Source: Zasmidium citrigriseum
Lineage: Eukaryota > Ascomycota > Dothideomycetes > Mycosphaerellales > Mycosphaerellaceae
Length of the DNA stretch: 64,000 bases
Direction: 5' to 3'
Assembly (NCBI GenBank): GCA_002786025.1
Contig: NHNW01000057.1
Location: forward strand, 1 to 64,000
Shown: in pieces, positions 20,595 to 31,319 of the stretch
How the letters are laid out: each line of letters starts with the position of its first letter
Numbering within the stretch: the first letter of the stretch is position 1
Made by a program: the position numbers and the translations under genes
Notes under the pieces: model-generated
What the model was told of the DNA's origin: nothing
The model's input: the letters and a program-made list of their open reading frames with translations, nothing else
Databases searched by the model: none

Positions 20595-21946
20595 TAAGGA
20601 GAGGAATTACAGCAGGCGCAATTTGTTTCTGCTCAACGGGATGACCTTTCGAACGACAAGACAAGGTGAAAGTGCTAGGATAAGGTCTCTGTCATAGGGT
20701 CACACCGGTCGAAGAAGTCTTAGACGAACGTGGCTCGAGGAAGCGGCGGAGGCACAGAATGGAATTTACTTCACGGTGATGCAGAGCGAAGGAGCGACCT
20801 CGTGGGAAAGAGACGAAGGTGTTGAGTAGGGTTCCTCAGTAGAGGGATCAGAGACATCAGCAAATCGTATCCCGGATCTAAGACTTATCGGTGCTTCGTA
20901 AGGACCTTAGGTAGACCAGCCGCGTAGTTCGTGCGAGGATGCATCTTTTGCATTCGCTGAAATCATCTTGTTTGTGCAAAGTATGATGATGGTGTGGATG
21001 TTGCAAAATGGGATGGCAGGAGGTGAAGTGAAGTTGAATCTTTCACCCCACGCCCCCACGACCCGCCTTGGAGTCCGTGCTGAGGAGAGTTTTGGCGCAG
21101 TGAATCCTGGCGCTATTCTTGCACTTCACTCCTTCACTCCTCCACCAACTCCATCACTTTCATCCATTATGGCGGCTGCGCAAATACCAAATCGAAAGAC
21201 AAGCGGCTGTGCAACAGCAAGACACGCCGTTGGAAGAGATCCTCATCTTGCTGGGCGGCCACGAGGAATGCCCGATCCGCCATGACGCCGTGCTGTGGTG
21301 CACTGTTCAATGCTGGACGTTCGACTCTCCACCTGCCCCGATATCGTCGTCTGTCGCACCATGCTACAATGCACATCATGCCAGCACGCGTAGACTCGAG
21401 ATGCAGTGTACCTTGCCCAGTCGCCGCCATCGAGGTCCAGGAACTCATCTCTCCAGGTCAATCTTCAACGCCTGGCTCCCCAAAGCGACGACGCCAAAGA
21501 CTCTCGCCGCACCACACGGGAGAGAGCTTATGTCGATCTAAGCATTCGTGATCCAAGTGTTAGCAAATGGTCCGCTCTATCCAAGCTAGGAGGCACAGGC
21601 GAGTCATACCGCCCCAGCTGCACCGCCGTGAAGATCAGCCTCCACCACCCTGCCACCACTCATCATTCGCAACATTGCCTGATTTTGATTGCATATCATG
21701 CTTCTCTATGGTCTGTGAATGGAGTGAAGTCACTGATCCCACAATGTAGGCTGAGTCGCTATTGTTGGCTAAGAGCATGACTATTGTCATGCGGCCACCG
21801 CTGGTATTGTACTTTACCCATTACTTCACTCACTCCTACCCATCCTCTCCACTTTCGTCTCTACTCGACACACAACCAGTTCCCCTGCACTTCAACTCAC
21901 TGCGATCCACCGGTAACGTTACAGACGCCAACTTTGTCGAGACACC
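20595..21946. other. Long intergenic stretch with no convincing gene
   Basis: 1352 bp. Overlapping open frames of up to 140 codons (for example 21119-21541) occur on both strands, but none shows a domain, a plausible exon chain or a clear start. The part next to 21947 is CT-rich and is probably the GH76 promoter. Confidence 0.4.
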
Positions 21947-23017
21947 ATGTTCAGATGTCTGTCAATCCCGTTGCTTGTGCTGGCCGCGAGACAATCCCTG
22001 GCAGCGAGCTCGAAAGGGGAATATGTCGACCGCACACTGAACGCCTCTGACGTACTGAATCAAGAATGGTACAGCAAAGAAGATGGGTTGTGGCAGCATC
22101 TGTGGTGGAACAGTGGAGCCATGCTGGCGACCATCGGCGACGTTGCTCTTCTGAATGACGACTTCAAAGAGGCAGCGGTCGAGATCTACACAAGAAGTCT
22201 CGATAGAGCCAAGGCCTCGAATCCGTACAGCACCGACAGTTGGCTCAACGACTTTTACGATGATGAGGGCTGGTGGGCCATGGGCTGGATCAAGGCTTAC
22301 GACCTCACGAAGAACACCACGTATCTGGACACCGCAGATGAGATCTTCAACGACCTTCTCACTGGGAATAACGCCACCTGTGGCGGCAACTGGTGGAGTA
22401 AAGCCAAGAAAGACAACACTGCAATTGGAAACGAGCTCTATCTCGCAGTAGCTGCATCGCTAGCGAACCGCATGCACGACGGCGCCTCGTATCAGCACTA
22501 CGCACAAAGTCAGCTGGACTGGTTCCTTAGCTCAGACTTGATCAACGAGAATAACACCGTCAGCGACAGTCTCAACACTTCTACTTGCGAAAGACAAGGC
22601 GCAGTCTTCAGTTACAACCAAGGCGTCATCCTCGGCGCTCTGGTCGAGATGCACGATCTGACTGGAAACACATCCTACCTCGAAACGGCTTGCGACATCG
22701 CCTTTGGCGCCATCAACCAGCTCGCCGAACCCAACGACGGCATTCTCACCGACGTCGGCTACCCACATGGTGTCGACATGACCGGCGCACAATTCAAAGG
22801 CGTCTTCGCCCGCAACCTGATGTACCTGCACAAGGTCTACCACGAGGACGCTTTTGTCAAGTTCCTCCAAACCAACGCCGACTCCATTTGGAACACCAAC
22901 CGACAGGATAACGGCCAACTGGGAGCCTTCTGGCAAGGCCCCATACAGAACGTCTCCGCAGCCGCACACAGCTCCGCACTTGATTGCCTCCTCGCGGCAG
23001 CCGCAGTATCTTCATAG
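21947..23017 (+). CDS. Secreted glycoside hydrolase family 76 (alpha-1,6-mannanase type)
   Basis: A single exon of 356 aa. A signal peptide covers about residues 1-20 (MFRCLSIPLLVLAARQSLAA). The GH76 catalytic pair is Asp105-Asp106 in FYDDEGWWAMGW. Other family landmarks are NQEWY, LWWNSGAM, CGGNWW, KNTTYL and TFSYNQG-type FSYNQGVILGALVEMHDLTG. Several N-x-S/T sites fit secretion. GH76 enzymes cut alpha-1,6-mannan, and DCW1/DFG5 members cross-link GPI proteins into the wall. This one ends at AAAVSS without a clear GPI signal, so a soluble secreted enzyme is more likely than a membrane-anchored one. Confidence 0.92.
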   Translation: MFRCLSIPLLVLAARQSLAASSKGEYVDRTLNASDVLNQEWYSKEDGLWQHLWWNSGAMLATIGDVALLNDDFKEAAVEIYTRSLDRAKASNPYSTDSWLNDFYDDEGWWAMGWIKAYDLTKNTTYLDTADEIFNDLLTGNNATCGGNWWSKAKKDNTAIGNELYLAVAASLANRMHDGASYQHYAQSQLDWFLSSDLINENNTVSDSLNTSTCERQGAVFSYNQGVILGALVEMHDLTGNTSYLETACDIAFGAINQLAEPNDGILTDVGYPHGVDMTGAQFKGVFARNLMYLHKVYHEDAFVKFLQTNADSIWNTNRQDNGQLGAFWQGPIQNVSAAAHSSALDCLLAAAAVSS

Positions 23018-23364
23018 GAAGAAGATCCTGACGACTGTCCGGAGCAAGGCGAACCTGACGATGGGAGCCCGGGTGTGGTTGTAGTGACTACTGTGGTGAC
23101 GGTCTATGCAACACCAACGGCGATGGTGAATGCACCGACTCGGTTGTTGAGCGGGCCTTGAGAAGCGTTGCATTAAATGGCATGCGGTATGTACTTCTTT
23201 GATGACAAGATAGACTTTTACGGCTGCAGCGTGCATAGCGAGATCTACATGCCAAGAAGCGAGTGATGAACAAACTCGCGAATGGAGTGCGAGATGAAAA
23301 GCACTTCGACCGCAACATGCCCAGTCTTTCTCTTTCTTCATCATATTTCACAGGCATAAGCATT
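23018..23364. promoter_or_regulatory. Intergenic: GH76 3' flank and MFS promoter
   Basis: 347 bp; the transporter frame is open upstream of 23365 back to ATG 23263, so a longer N-terminus cannot be excluded. Confidence 0.4.
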
Positions 23365-25083
23365 ATGTCCAAAATCTCATCAGACGGGAGTCCCGAAAAG
23401 GCGGCAACGAAGCCTGGCGATTCCTCGATAGACCAAGGCAATCAAGCTCTCGTTCTCGACGTAGCAGCTGCGAGCAAGCCAGTGACTGGGCTGCAGCTGG
23501 CAAAAGATGGTCATGTAAGTCTCATCTCTCTCCTCTGAGCTCAATAAGTCCCGTTCTTGACACTTCACAGACAATCCTCATCCCCCAACCCACCTCTTCC
23601 CCATGCGACCCTCTCAACTGGACTCCCTTCAAAAAGCATATGATCCTCTTCACCGTCGCCCTGAGCGCATTCGTCGGCGACTTTGCTTCCGGTGCTGGCA
23701 TTCCCTGCACCAGTCTCCAAGGCATCGAGTGGAATTTGTCGCCGAATCGAGTCAACTATGCGACGAACTTGAATGTGCTCATGGTGGGAATTGGAGGCTT
23801 GGTCTGGATTCCATTCATTTACTTTTGGGGACGAGTGCCGGTGCTATTCTGGACGACTGTCGTTGGGACGGTATTTACGTTGATTTGTTGTGTGGCGGGG
23901 AGTTTTGAGACGGTGGGTTAGTTTCAGAGTCAGGATACATTGGAGACACTGACGGTATTGTCCAGTTCTATGCAGCTCGAGCAATCGTTGGTCTGACCCT
24001 CACAGCCGGCCAAGTAATCGGACTGGCCTTCATCAAGGATATCTTCTTCTTCCATGAGCACGCCCGCAAGATCGGACTCTGGGTCGTGCTGTTCTTCTCG
24101 GCGGTATACGTTGGGCCGCTGGTGAGCAATTTCATGATCGACGGTCTTGGAGAATGGAGGCCTGTCTTCTGGCTTGTGTTTGCACTTTGCTGTCTGGATC
24201 TGGTCTTGATTTTTGTCTTCGTCGACGAAAGCTGGTATCGACGAGAGGTTGCGCCAGAGGAACAGCCCGCTAGGAGCAATAGGAGCAGGCTCCTGCGAGT
24301 AGTCGGCTGGTGGCAGATCCAACATCACGAATACTTTCTTCCAGTCGGACAATCTTTCCACAGGCTACTCGCAGTCTTTCTGAAACCCATCATCATACCG
24401 TGCATGCTTTACTACGCAGCCTCATTCATGTGGGCTGTTGGGATAAACCTCACTTCAGCAATTCTCTTCGCAACGCCTGTTTCCGCCGGAGGATATGGCT
24501 ACAGCCTCAAAAGCATCGGCTTCCTTTACTTCACGCCCATCGTCGGAGTTGCTCTTGGCGAAGCCTTTGGGCACTTCTTCAATGACTGGATCGCTTATCG
24601 ATATGCGAGGAAGCACAAGGGTGTTTTCAGACCTGAGGCGAGACTTTGGGTCAACTATATCGGAGTGCCATTCATGATCGCTGGCTTGATTCTCGTGGGT
24701 CAGGCTTTGGAGAAACGGTTGAACGTGGGAGCAATCATTATGGGTGAGCCAATCACTACTTCTATCAAAACACACTATGCTAACTTTATTCAGGCTGGGG
24801 AATGTACGTCTTCGGCGTGATGATCGCCAGCGTCGGCATCACAGCATACGTCCTCGACTCGTATCCCAACGGCTCTGGTGAAGTCTCAGCTTTCACGAAC
24901 TTTGCCAGGACTGTGAGTGGGTTCACGGTGGGATACTTTCAGCAGCCTTGGGGAGCAAAGTCTGGTTATGGGACGGTGTTTGGGATTCAGGCTGCTGTGG
25001 TTGCTGCGGCTGTAGTCATACTTGTTGGGATACATGTCTTTGGTGAGAGATTGAGGAAGAAAGGAGGGACACTGAAGATGTAA
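23365..25083 (+). CDS. MFS drug:H+ antiporter-type transporter (HOL1-like)
   Basis: A membrane transporter of the DHA1 group. Four exons (23365-23514, 23571-23912, 23966-24743, 24794-25083) with introns of 56, 53 and 50 nt join in phase to give 519 aa. After a hydrophilic N-terminus comes LNWTPFKKHMILF, which is characteristic of this subgroup. Helices follow with FWGRVPVLF at the loop 2-3 position, ARAIVGLT-x-GQVIG in helix 4-5, and EWRPVFWLVFALC before the large central loop (VDESWYRRE). The second half has ILFATPVSAGGYGYS and FTNFARTVSGFTVGYFQQPWGAKSG. The substrate is unknown; polyamines, cations and toxic compounds are moved by relatives. Confidence 0.87.
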
Positions 25084-25180
25084 GAATTCTTTGACAATAC
25101 GATAAAATAACGGCATGAAGCCGAACAGTGGGTGGGACGCGGCCTAAACAGAGTCAGTTGAGTTCCATCGAGCGAATAAA

Positions 25181-26209
25181 TCAGTGCTTACCTGCTCCTG
25201 GGTCCTCCTCGACAAACATGGTATAGTAAAATACCTTCTTGGTGCAACAATCACAGCCAAGAGACCATGGAAACGCACATCGAGGCAGATCATCTGCCCA
25301 CACGGGCTCGCAAATCTCGTACAAGTCTGCGATTGTTCGTGCACTGGTGAACTTCTGGATAATGGCCTTTCGCTCCTCAGGAGTAGCGAATCGTCGCCAT
25401 GGCATAGGTGCCCCTTCACGGTGTCGAAAAAACCGGTCTTCCTTCATGATCTCACTCATGTTCGCTCTCTCTTTGTCGTTGAGGTCATACTTGCAACATT
25501 CCGTCTCCCAGGGCATGGGACAACGAGGCCCTGGTGCACTGTCAGTCGGGATCTGGACGTGGTGGTGATGAACGCGAGCAGGCTGTACGAGTTGTCCAGG
25601 GTCTCTTTTGTGGATGGGAACATCATCGGGGTCCTCCATCATGACCGGAAAAGCTTTCGAAGATTGCTCAGGCAGGTTTTGCAATGAACACTGTGAGTCT
25701 TCGACTTTGCGATCCGTCTCTGTCTCTTTGCCGGTCTTCTTGTGTAGCTTGATACCCATGTTTGGACCGTAAGAAACGACTGGCGTGCCGGTCCCTCGCT
25801 TACCCCTTTTGTCGTTGTACAGGTGGCCTCCAAGGCCCAGTCTCTTCGTCATGCTTGCTGGAAATGGTAACTTTGGGGGGTTGTCTTTCGTGCCGCTCAC
25901 TTGGATTGAAGAAAAAGGCCAGCTTTCTCTTGTAACGATGTTCAATACAAAATGCTTGAAGAAAAGAGGATGCTGGTGCACAGAGGCCCACATAAATTCT
26001 GAACATCGTCGACCATGCTCAGTGCCCGCTGCAAAGAGACGGCCGTCTTTGAAGTTCGGTATTGTTCTTTGTTCGAGACAATAGTCTTGTCTACTTGAAA
26101 GAATGGCAGGAGATCGCACGTCGTTGAACAAGTGGGCCTTTGTCATCATCTTGATATCGGACGATGTGAGCTCTCCTGGTGTCAAGGTATCCCGAAGATC
26201 CTCACTCAT
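25181..26209 (-). CDS. Hypothetical protein with small-basic-family motif and Cys-rich C-terminus
   Basis: I do not recognise a domain. The frame gives 342 aa from ATG 26209. The motif shared with the next two genes (TKRLGLGGH...KRGTGTPVVSYGP) begins at residue 120 with ATG 25852, which is an alternative start giving 223 aa. The C-terminal half has two related Pro/Cys blocks: PRCPMPWETECCKYD and PRCAFPWSLGCDCCTKK. They look like a repeated CPxPW...xCC element that could bind metal or form disulfides. The last codons contain GTAAGC, a donor with a possible acceptor 47 nt later, so the true end may differ. The gene converges with the MFS transporter. Confidence 0.6.
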   Translation of the reverse strand: MSEDLRDTLTPGELTSSDIKMMTKAHLFNDVRSPAILSSRQDYCLEQRTIPNFKDGRLFAAGTEHGRRCSEFMWASVHQHPLFFKHFVLNIVTRESWPFSSIQVSGTKDNPPKLPFPASMTKRLGLGGHLYNDKRGKRGTGTPVVSYGPNMGIKLHKKTGKETETDRKVEDSQCSLQNLPEQSSKAFPVMMEDPDDVPIHKRDPGQLVQPARVHHHHVQIPTDSAPGPRCPMPWETECCKYDLNDKERANMSEIMKEDRFFRHREGAPMPWRRFATPEERKAIIQKFTSARTIADLYEICEPVWADDLPRCAFPWSLGCDCCTKKVFYYTMFVEEDPGAGKH

Positions 26210-26562
26210 CTTGGCAACAGTCTAGTGGGCTCGCCTTGTAAACGGCATCCTCGTCGCTAGAAGGTTCTGCATCGTTTGAACACAAGCAGTATCGTCCTGT
26301 CGACTCCAAAATGAATGTTCCGGGGTTGGATGGCAAGGTAATGATTCAGGGGAACTACAACAAGTAGTCGATATAACAAATGAGGTCAAGCTGAGTGTAT
26401 AGGTGATGAAGGGATGAATGTATAAGAAGGAAGGCATACTGTCAATTGAAAAGGAAGAATTACTGTCGAAGGGTAACATTATTTGTTTTTGTACTCTGTC
26501 ATGTCTCTACTCCTGCTGAACCCGAACGGAAAGTCTGGAACCATTGACCAAGATCCCTATCC
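26210..26562. promoter_or_regulatory. Intergenic between the first and second small basic genes
   Basis: 353 bp. An 85-codon minus-strand frame (26222-26479) precedes the first gene but shows no motif and is more likely untranslated leader. Confidence 0.35.
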
Positions 26563-27096
26563 TCAAGCTGAAACATCAGAGTCACTTCCGCTCTCAGCCT
26601 CATCATCTGTCTCATTCAGCGCAATCATCATCTCATCCTCCCAGGATAGCTTGAGACCAACCCATACCAAGGTGTCATACCTCAGGCAAGCCTTCGTGGG
26701 ACTCTGAGGCGCGTCATCAGTACTCGAAGAATCGGCATTGGGCTGAGCTGTCTTTCGCCGAGGCTTGCTTTCCGGCTTCGAGATCTTTGGAAGTCTCGAA
26801 GCCATACCAGGTCTCTTCAAGACCGCGGTCTTGGTTGGCGCGGGCATGGGACGGCTGGGCTCAACATTAGCTTTCTCTCGGATTGGCAAGGCCACCGGTG
26901 GTCTGGCAACGTGGTCTTTTGCTGGCTCTGACTTACCCTCAATCTCTCGGGTCTTTCTGGCCAAAGACTTCACATAACGCTGCTCACCGTAGCTCTGGCT
27001 CCTGGCCTTTGGGCCGCCTGACACAATTGGGGTGCCTTTGCCATAACTTCTCTTGGCCCGTCTATCGACACCGTTCGAAAATCTTTTTCCAGTCAT
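26563..27096 (-). CDS. Small basic hypothetical protein, paralog A
   Basis: 177 aa from ATG 27096 (MTGKRFSNG). An upstream in-frame ATG at 27219 would add 41 residues. The N-terminal motif KRSYGKGTPIVSGGP and the central AVLKRPGMASRLPKISK recur in the neighbour 27701-28234, which has the same length. The end is acidic (NETDDEAESGSDSD). The protein is rich in Lys, Arg, Ser and Pro, and looks disordered and probably nuclear. The function is unknown. Confidence 0.62.
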   Translation of the reverse strand: MTGKRFSNGVDRRAKRSYGKGTPIVSGGPKARSQSYGEQRYVKSLARKTREIEGKSEPAKDHVARPPVALPIREKANVEPSRPMPAPTKTAVLKRPGMASRLPKISKPESKPRRKTAQPNADSSSTDDAPQSPTKACLRYDTLVWVGLKLSWEDEMMIALNETDDEAESGSDSDVSA

Positions 27097-27700
27097 GTTG
27101 CGTGTGGTGGGTGTCTCAAGTCCTGCTTGAGTCTTGGAGGGAGAGCGTTGTGTGTGGAGCTGTCGTTGTACCGAAGTGTTTGAGATCTGAATGTCGGTAT
27201 AGTGAATGTTGTGGAACATATATATCGATCCGATCCTGTCGATGGATCTTTGTTGGATATACGAGGTTGTCGAACAAGGCCATTGTGAGTCCGGCGCCAA
27301 GCTGTCCTTTGTCGAATCTCAAGGCCCTTGAGCGGGCGTGTATAGAATGAGATTGTTCAGTATATAGAGAACTTATCGCATGCAATTCCATTCATTCCCT
27401 CCAGCCCTACCTTCGATTGGGTAAATAGCTTTTCCATCCCTCGCAAGTCACACTGTTTCGGAGTTTGGACAAGAGCTTGTCTACGACATTGTAGGACCTG
27501 CAAACGTGTATTCAGCCGGAGCATATTGAGCTAAGTGAGTGAAGAGAGAGAAACATAATTCGTTTTGTAGCCGGGAAGGGTAGGTTCATGAGGCAAAGGG
27601 AAAGGAGTCAAGTCAACAAGGCTGCTGAAACCCAGTCTTGTGCTTCCTCAAACCCTGTAAGACGCCCTCACCTTGTCTCCACAATACTCTCGGGCCGAGT
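27097..27700. other. Intergenic between small basic paralogs
   Basis: 604 bp; no gene seen beyond possible 5' extensions of the downstream frame. Confidence 0.35.
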
Positions 27701-28234
27701 TTACTTCAAGACCGGTGAGACAGGTCGATAGCCCAGACCGTCCGCCGACTCTACCTCCATCGCTGGAATCTCCTCTGCATCCGAAGGGCCAGAGACTCGA
27801 GCATAGCTCTCATCCCTAACACCCTTAACATCCGCCTCACTACGATCAGGTTCCAACTCCTTCTGTCCCTCCTGCTCCTTTTCATCCACTCCCTCCATCT
27901 CGTTATTATCCTTCTTCACTCTTGGTAACCGCGCGCCTCTCCCAGGCCTCTTAAACACCCTCCCCTGACCCTCCTTCCCGCGATCCTCAACCTTCGTCTT
28001 CGGCACCCACTGATATGGCTCATTCGGCTTCACCACACTCACCATCCCCGAAGATACCGCATTTCCCTTACTCGACGAAGCATCCTTCCCCAACGACGCC
28101 AAATACAACCTCTCAGCCTTACTCGTCCCCTTCCCACCAAGCCTCGAGGCGATGGGAGCCCCTTTGGCGCCCTTGAAAGGCATATTCGTGCTGGCGCCAT
28201 TATCCCAGCGCTTGCGGCGAGTTCCGTTCGGCAT
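27701..28234 (-). CDS. Small basic hypothetical protein, paralog B
   Basis: 177 aa from ATG 28234 (MPNGTRRKRWDNG). An upstream in-frame ATG at 28357 would add 41 residues (MSLAKRRRRHGRF). Shared elements with 26563-27096 are the N-terminal K-G-x-P-I-x-S-x-x-GG motif and RVFKRPGRGARLPRVKK in the middle. The C-terminal third is strongly acidic. The equal length and head-to-tail order suggest a local duplication followed by fast divergence. The function is unknown. Confidence 0.62.
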   Translation of the reverse strand: MPNGTRRKRWDNGASTNMPFKGAKGAPIASRLGGKGTSKAERLYLASLGKDASSSKGNAVSSGMVSVVKPNEPYQWVPKTKVEDRGKEGQGRVFKRPGRGARLPRVKKDNNEMEGVDEKEQEGQKELEPDRSEADVKGVRDESYARVSGPSDAEEIPAMEVESADGLGYRPVSPVLK

Positions 28235-29197
28235 TGTGTAGGTTCTCCTTGGGGAAGTGGGTGGTTGTTGATTTGGATGAAGGAAGACGATGGCGCTCCA
28301 TGATGGGAGGTATTTGTGGAATCGTCCGTGTCGACGACGACGCTTCGCGAGTGACATGGTGGGTGGTGACTTGAATTTGTTACTGTGAGGCGGCGTTGTC
28401 CGATCACTGGCTTTGCTGCCCAGGTGAATGGTCCAGAGGCTGTGTGAGGAAAGGAGCTCCAAAGCCAGCGAGATCGAAAAAGGTCAGGCTATTGCAACCA
28501 TAGCTCCTTCGCCTGGAGACGGGCAACGAGACCTACCCGGACGCTTCTTGCGGCATCAACACCGATCAGAAGAATGAAACACGAAAAGGGAAAGGGGACT
28601 GATCTTCTCAAACTCTTTCATTTCATCTCTTATCCACCCCTCCAACACAGAAGTCTTCCGCCATAAGTACTCGAGAAAGAAGTATGTACAAATACCCGTA
28701 CATACATACTCCGCCAGCAACGGCCTCGTACAGCGGCTCAAAGTAGCCCCCTCCCTTGTACTTTTCGAAAGAACTTCCAACAAAATCTCTCTCGCCCTCC
28801 AAAATCAACAGCAACACTCAAAACATTATTCGCCCGTTCTATATTTTGTACGCCCGCATCCGTCCTACCGCATGCAGAAACCCAGCCCTTGGGTCTTTCC
28901 GCACACGTGAATGTCTGTGTCGATTCGCTCGCTTGAACATGTAAAAGTGTAAAAACGCGCCGCCGCCGAACTGGTGGTACAATAGCTGTCGAAATGAGGG
29001 ACCAAGAATGCAAAGTTTCAAAAAGGATGGTGTGGTTGATTTGTATGTCGTCGTGTGGCCGTATGTGCAAAAAAGTCCGTCGGGAGAAAAGCAAAGGGTT
29101 CCAGCCGTCAAAAGGGTTACGCCGTCGTGAGTGCAGCAGGTTGGTTCATCAAGTTGGTGGAGCGCTCCTGTTCATGTCGTTAAATGGGTTGTGCACA
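28235..29197. other. Intergenic stretch without convincing genes
   Basis: 963 bp between the 5' end of paralog B and the 3' end of the SKG6-like gene. Short minus-strand frames at 28556-29111 overlap each other and show nothing recognisable; they are most likely 3' UTR. Confidence 0.35.
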
Positions 29198-31319
29198 CTA
29201 TGCTTTCGAGACCATATCCATCTTTGGCCTGAGTTGGGCACTGAGGTCTTCCTTGGTCGTTACCATCTCCTTGGGGATACGAGACACGCGGTATGCTCCC
29301 TCGCGGACAGCATTCCTTTGGACAGCGGAGATGCCGGATCGATTGCTGCGGATACTGCCGGCGTCACTGGGCGAGAGCATAGGATCTCTGATCTTGGACG
29401 GCGGAGCAAAGTCGAGGGCGGTGAAGGTGCCCGACTTGCGCAGGTCGTGGGGCGATGGCAGGACTGCAAGATTCTCGAATGACGATGCTAGCGGCGTGAA
29501 AGCTCGCACGCTTGGGCTGTATGGACGTTGAACACCCAATGGCGAGTCAGGTCTTCGGCCGTTCTGCAACTCCCGGATGGAGGTTGGTGGAGCGAAGTCG
29601 ATCGGGTTGAAGACCATGGAGTCCTCCTTCAGCATGTGCGGCGTCGGCAAGCTCTGGAGCGGCATCGGTGGTGGCAGCTGCTTCCTGGGTAATGACCTTC
29701 CTCGTGGTCGGCCCGCAGACATAGTCGAGAACTTCCTTCCGTGTGGGTAGTTCGAGTTGCCGCTGACTCGAGGTCTGGCCCGAGGAGGTGGTGTCATTGC
29801 TCTTCGTCCAGGACCTTGAGCGAATGGCTTTTGCGGTGCGAGGAAACCACCAGTCTCTGGGTCGTAGATGACACCGTCCAAGAAGTTGTAGTCATCATCG
29901 TCATTCTCGTAGTAGGCTCCAGCATTCGGGTTCGGCTTGCTATCATCGAAGTACTCCTTGTAGAATGATCTGATCCTGTTTGCACGCACTTCGGGGTTGT
30001 CGTCAGGAATGTCTGGCGGCAGAGGCCTCATTCCCATGACAGAGAGTCGGTTGCTCTGAGGTCCCATTACGGATAATCTGCCGGCCTGGGGCTGATCTTT
30101 CCCTGGAGGCGGTGCTTGCAGAGTGGGCACTGGTGGTTGAGGAGTCTCGTAGTAGATCATGGTAGGATCAATGTCGTATGGCTCAGGCTCGTTGATGACA
30201 GGTGCTGCAGGCGCAGCGGGTTCCTCGTCGCCGTAGTTGCTTGACTCAGGCCGCCCAGCAGTGTGGATGGTCGACATGGAATCTTTCCGTGGAGGTGGCG
30301 GTGCGGTGTTGGCACTCGTTGATGATGACCTCGGCGGCATCTGTAGAGCAATGGGCTCTGGTTCCGCCGGTGGTGTAGGTGGAGCTGGGAATGCCTCGCT
30401 GATATCTGGCAGGTCCTTGTCCACGCTGGCCTTTCGGCTTGGCGCACCATTACTCCTCATGGAGCTGTGCATCTGTCGTGGAGGGAACTCGCCCGAAGCG
30501 TGCGACTCCTGCGGCGACATGGAGTCTGCACGCTTGCCGAATGACTGCGACATTGGCCGGGCGTTGGCGATGAGACCAGCATTGTCCCGCATAGTAGAAT
30601 GCTGTCCTGTCGACATGGAGTATAACGAGCCTTTATCATCGTTCAGACGGCCAAATCGAATGGAATCGTTGTCGGTGGAAGGCCGCATCAAAGTGACCGG
30701 GCGGTAAGGATCGTGCTCGTCAACCATGCTTCGCGACATGCTGTGTATCGATTCGCGAGAGCCCTGCAGGCCAGCTGGCAGAAGGTAAGGCGATCCCATA
30801 GAGTTCATATCCATCGACAAGCCGTGATTTCTCCTTGGTCGTCCGGATGCTGGTCCAACCTCTGTTATCGTCATCTCTGGTCCCTTCCTCTTCCCATTCT
30901 TCGACATGACAGGCTCAATGCCATCCATACCAAAGTCTAGCGACTTGTGAGGATCGTTCAGGTCCTCCTGTTTCTGCTTTTTGAGATGTCTCCTGTGCAG
31001 GAATATTAAAACGATGATGGCGCATGACAGTGGGATGCTTGGGCAGAAGTCAGTACAACACACAACCTCTTTTCTATCGTGATACTCACACAACACCGAG
31101 GATGATGGCCAATGTTTGGGTGTTTTGCACCGAGGCGGGCGTCACACATTGAGGGCTGTCGTCGCCGGCTTTGCAGGTAGTTTTGGACGAACTGCTGTCA
31201 TCGGAGGGACTACGCTGCACGAGAGCGCGGGTGAAGCGTAGTAGACCACTACCGGCATGGTCGACGGCGCGCTCGAGGTTGCGTCTTGGAAGACCGTCTT
31301 CTACCAAAGGCAGCTTCAT
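29198..31319 (-). CDS. Single-pass membrane protein, SKG6/TOS2-like
   Basis: Two exons, 31319-31090 and 31037-29198, are joined by a 52-nt intron (GTGAGT) inside the membrane helix and give 689 aa. The short N-terminal part has no clear signal peptide. The transmembrane helix (about 69-92) reads LAIILGVVIPLSCAIIVLIF after splicing. It is followed by LHRRHLKKQKQEDLNDPHKSLDFGMD, a juxtamembrane block I associate with the fungal SKG6/AXL2-type transmembrane family. The long cytoplasmic tail is Pro/Ser-rich and disordered, with repeated LRKSGT/IRELQNG-like and DFAPPxSIR motifs (two copies near the C-terminus). Yeast relatives act in polarity and wall biogenesis; the role here is inferred. Confidence 0.72.

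Noticed and set aside
20968..21541. A gene in the 20.6-21.9 kb gap
   Set aside because: Several overlapping frames of similar length exist in different phases with no domain, no consistent intron and no good start.
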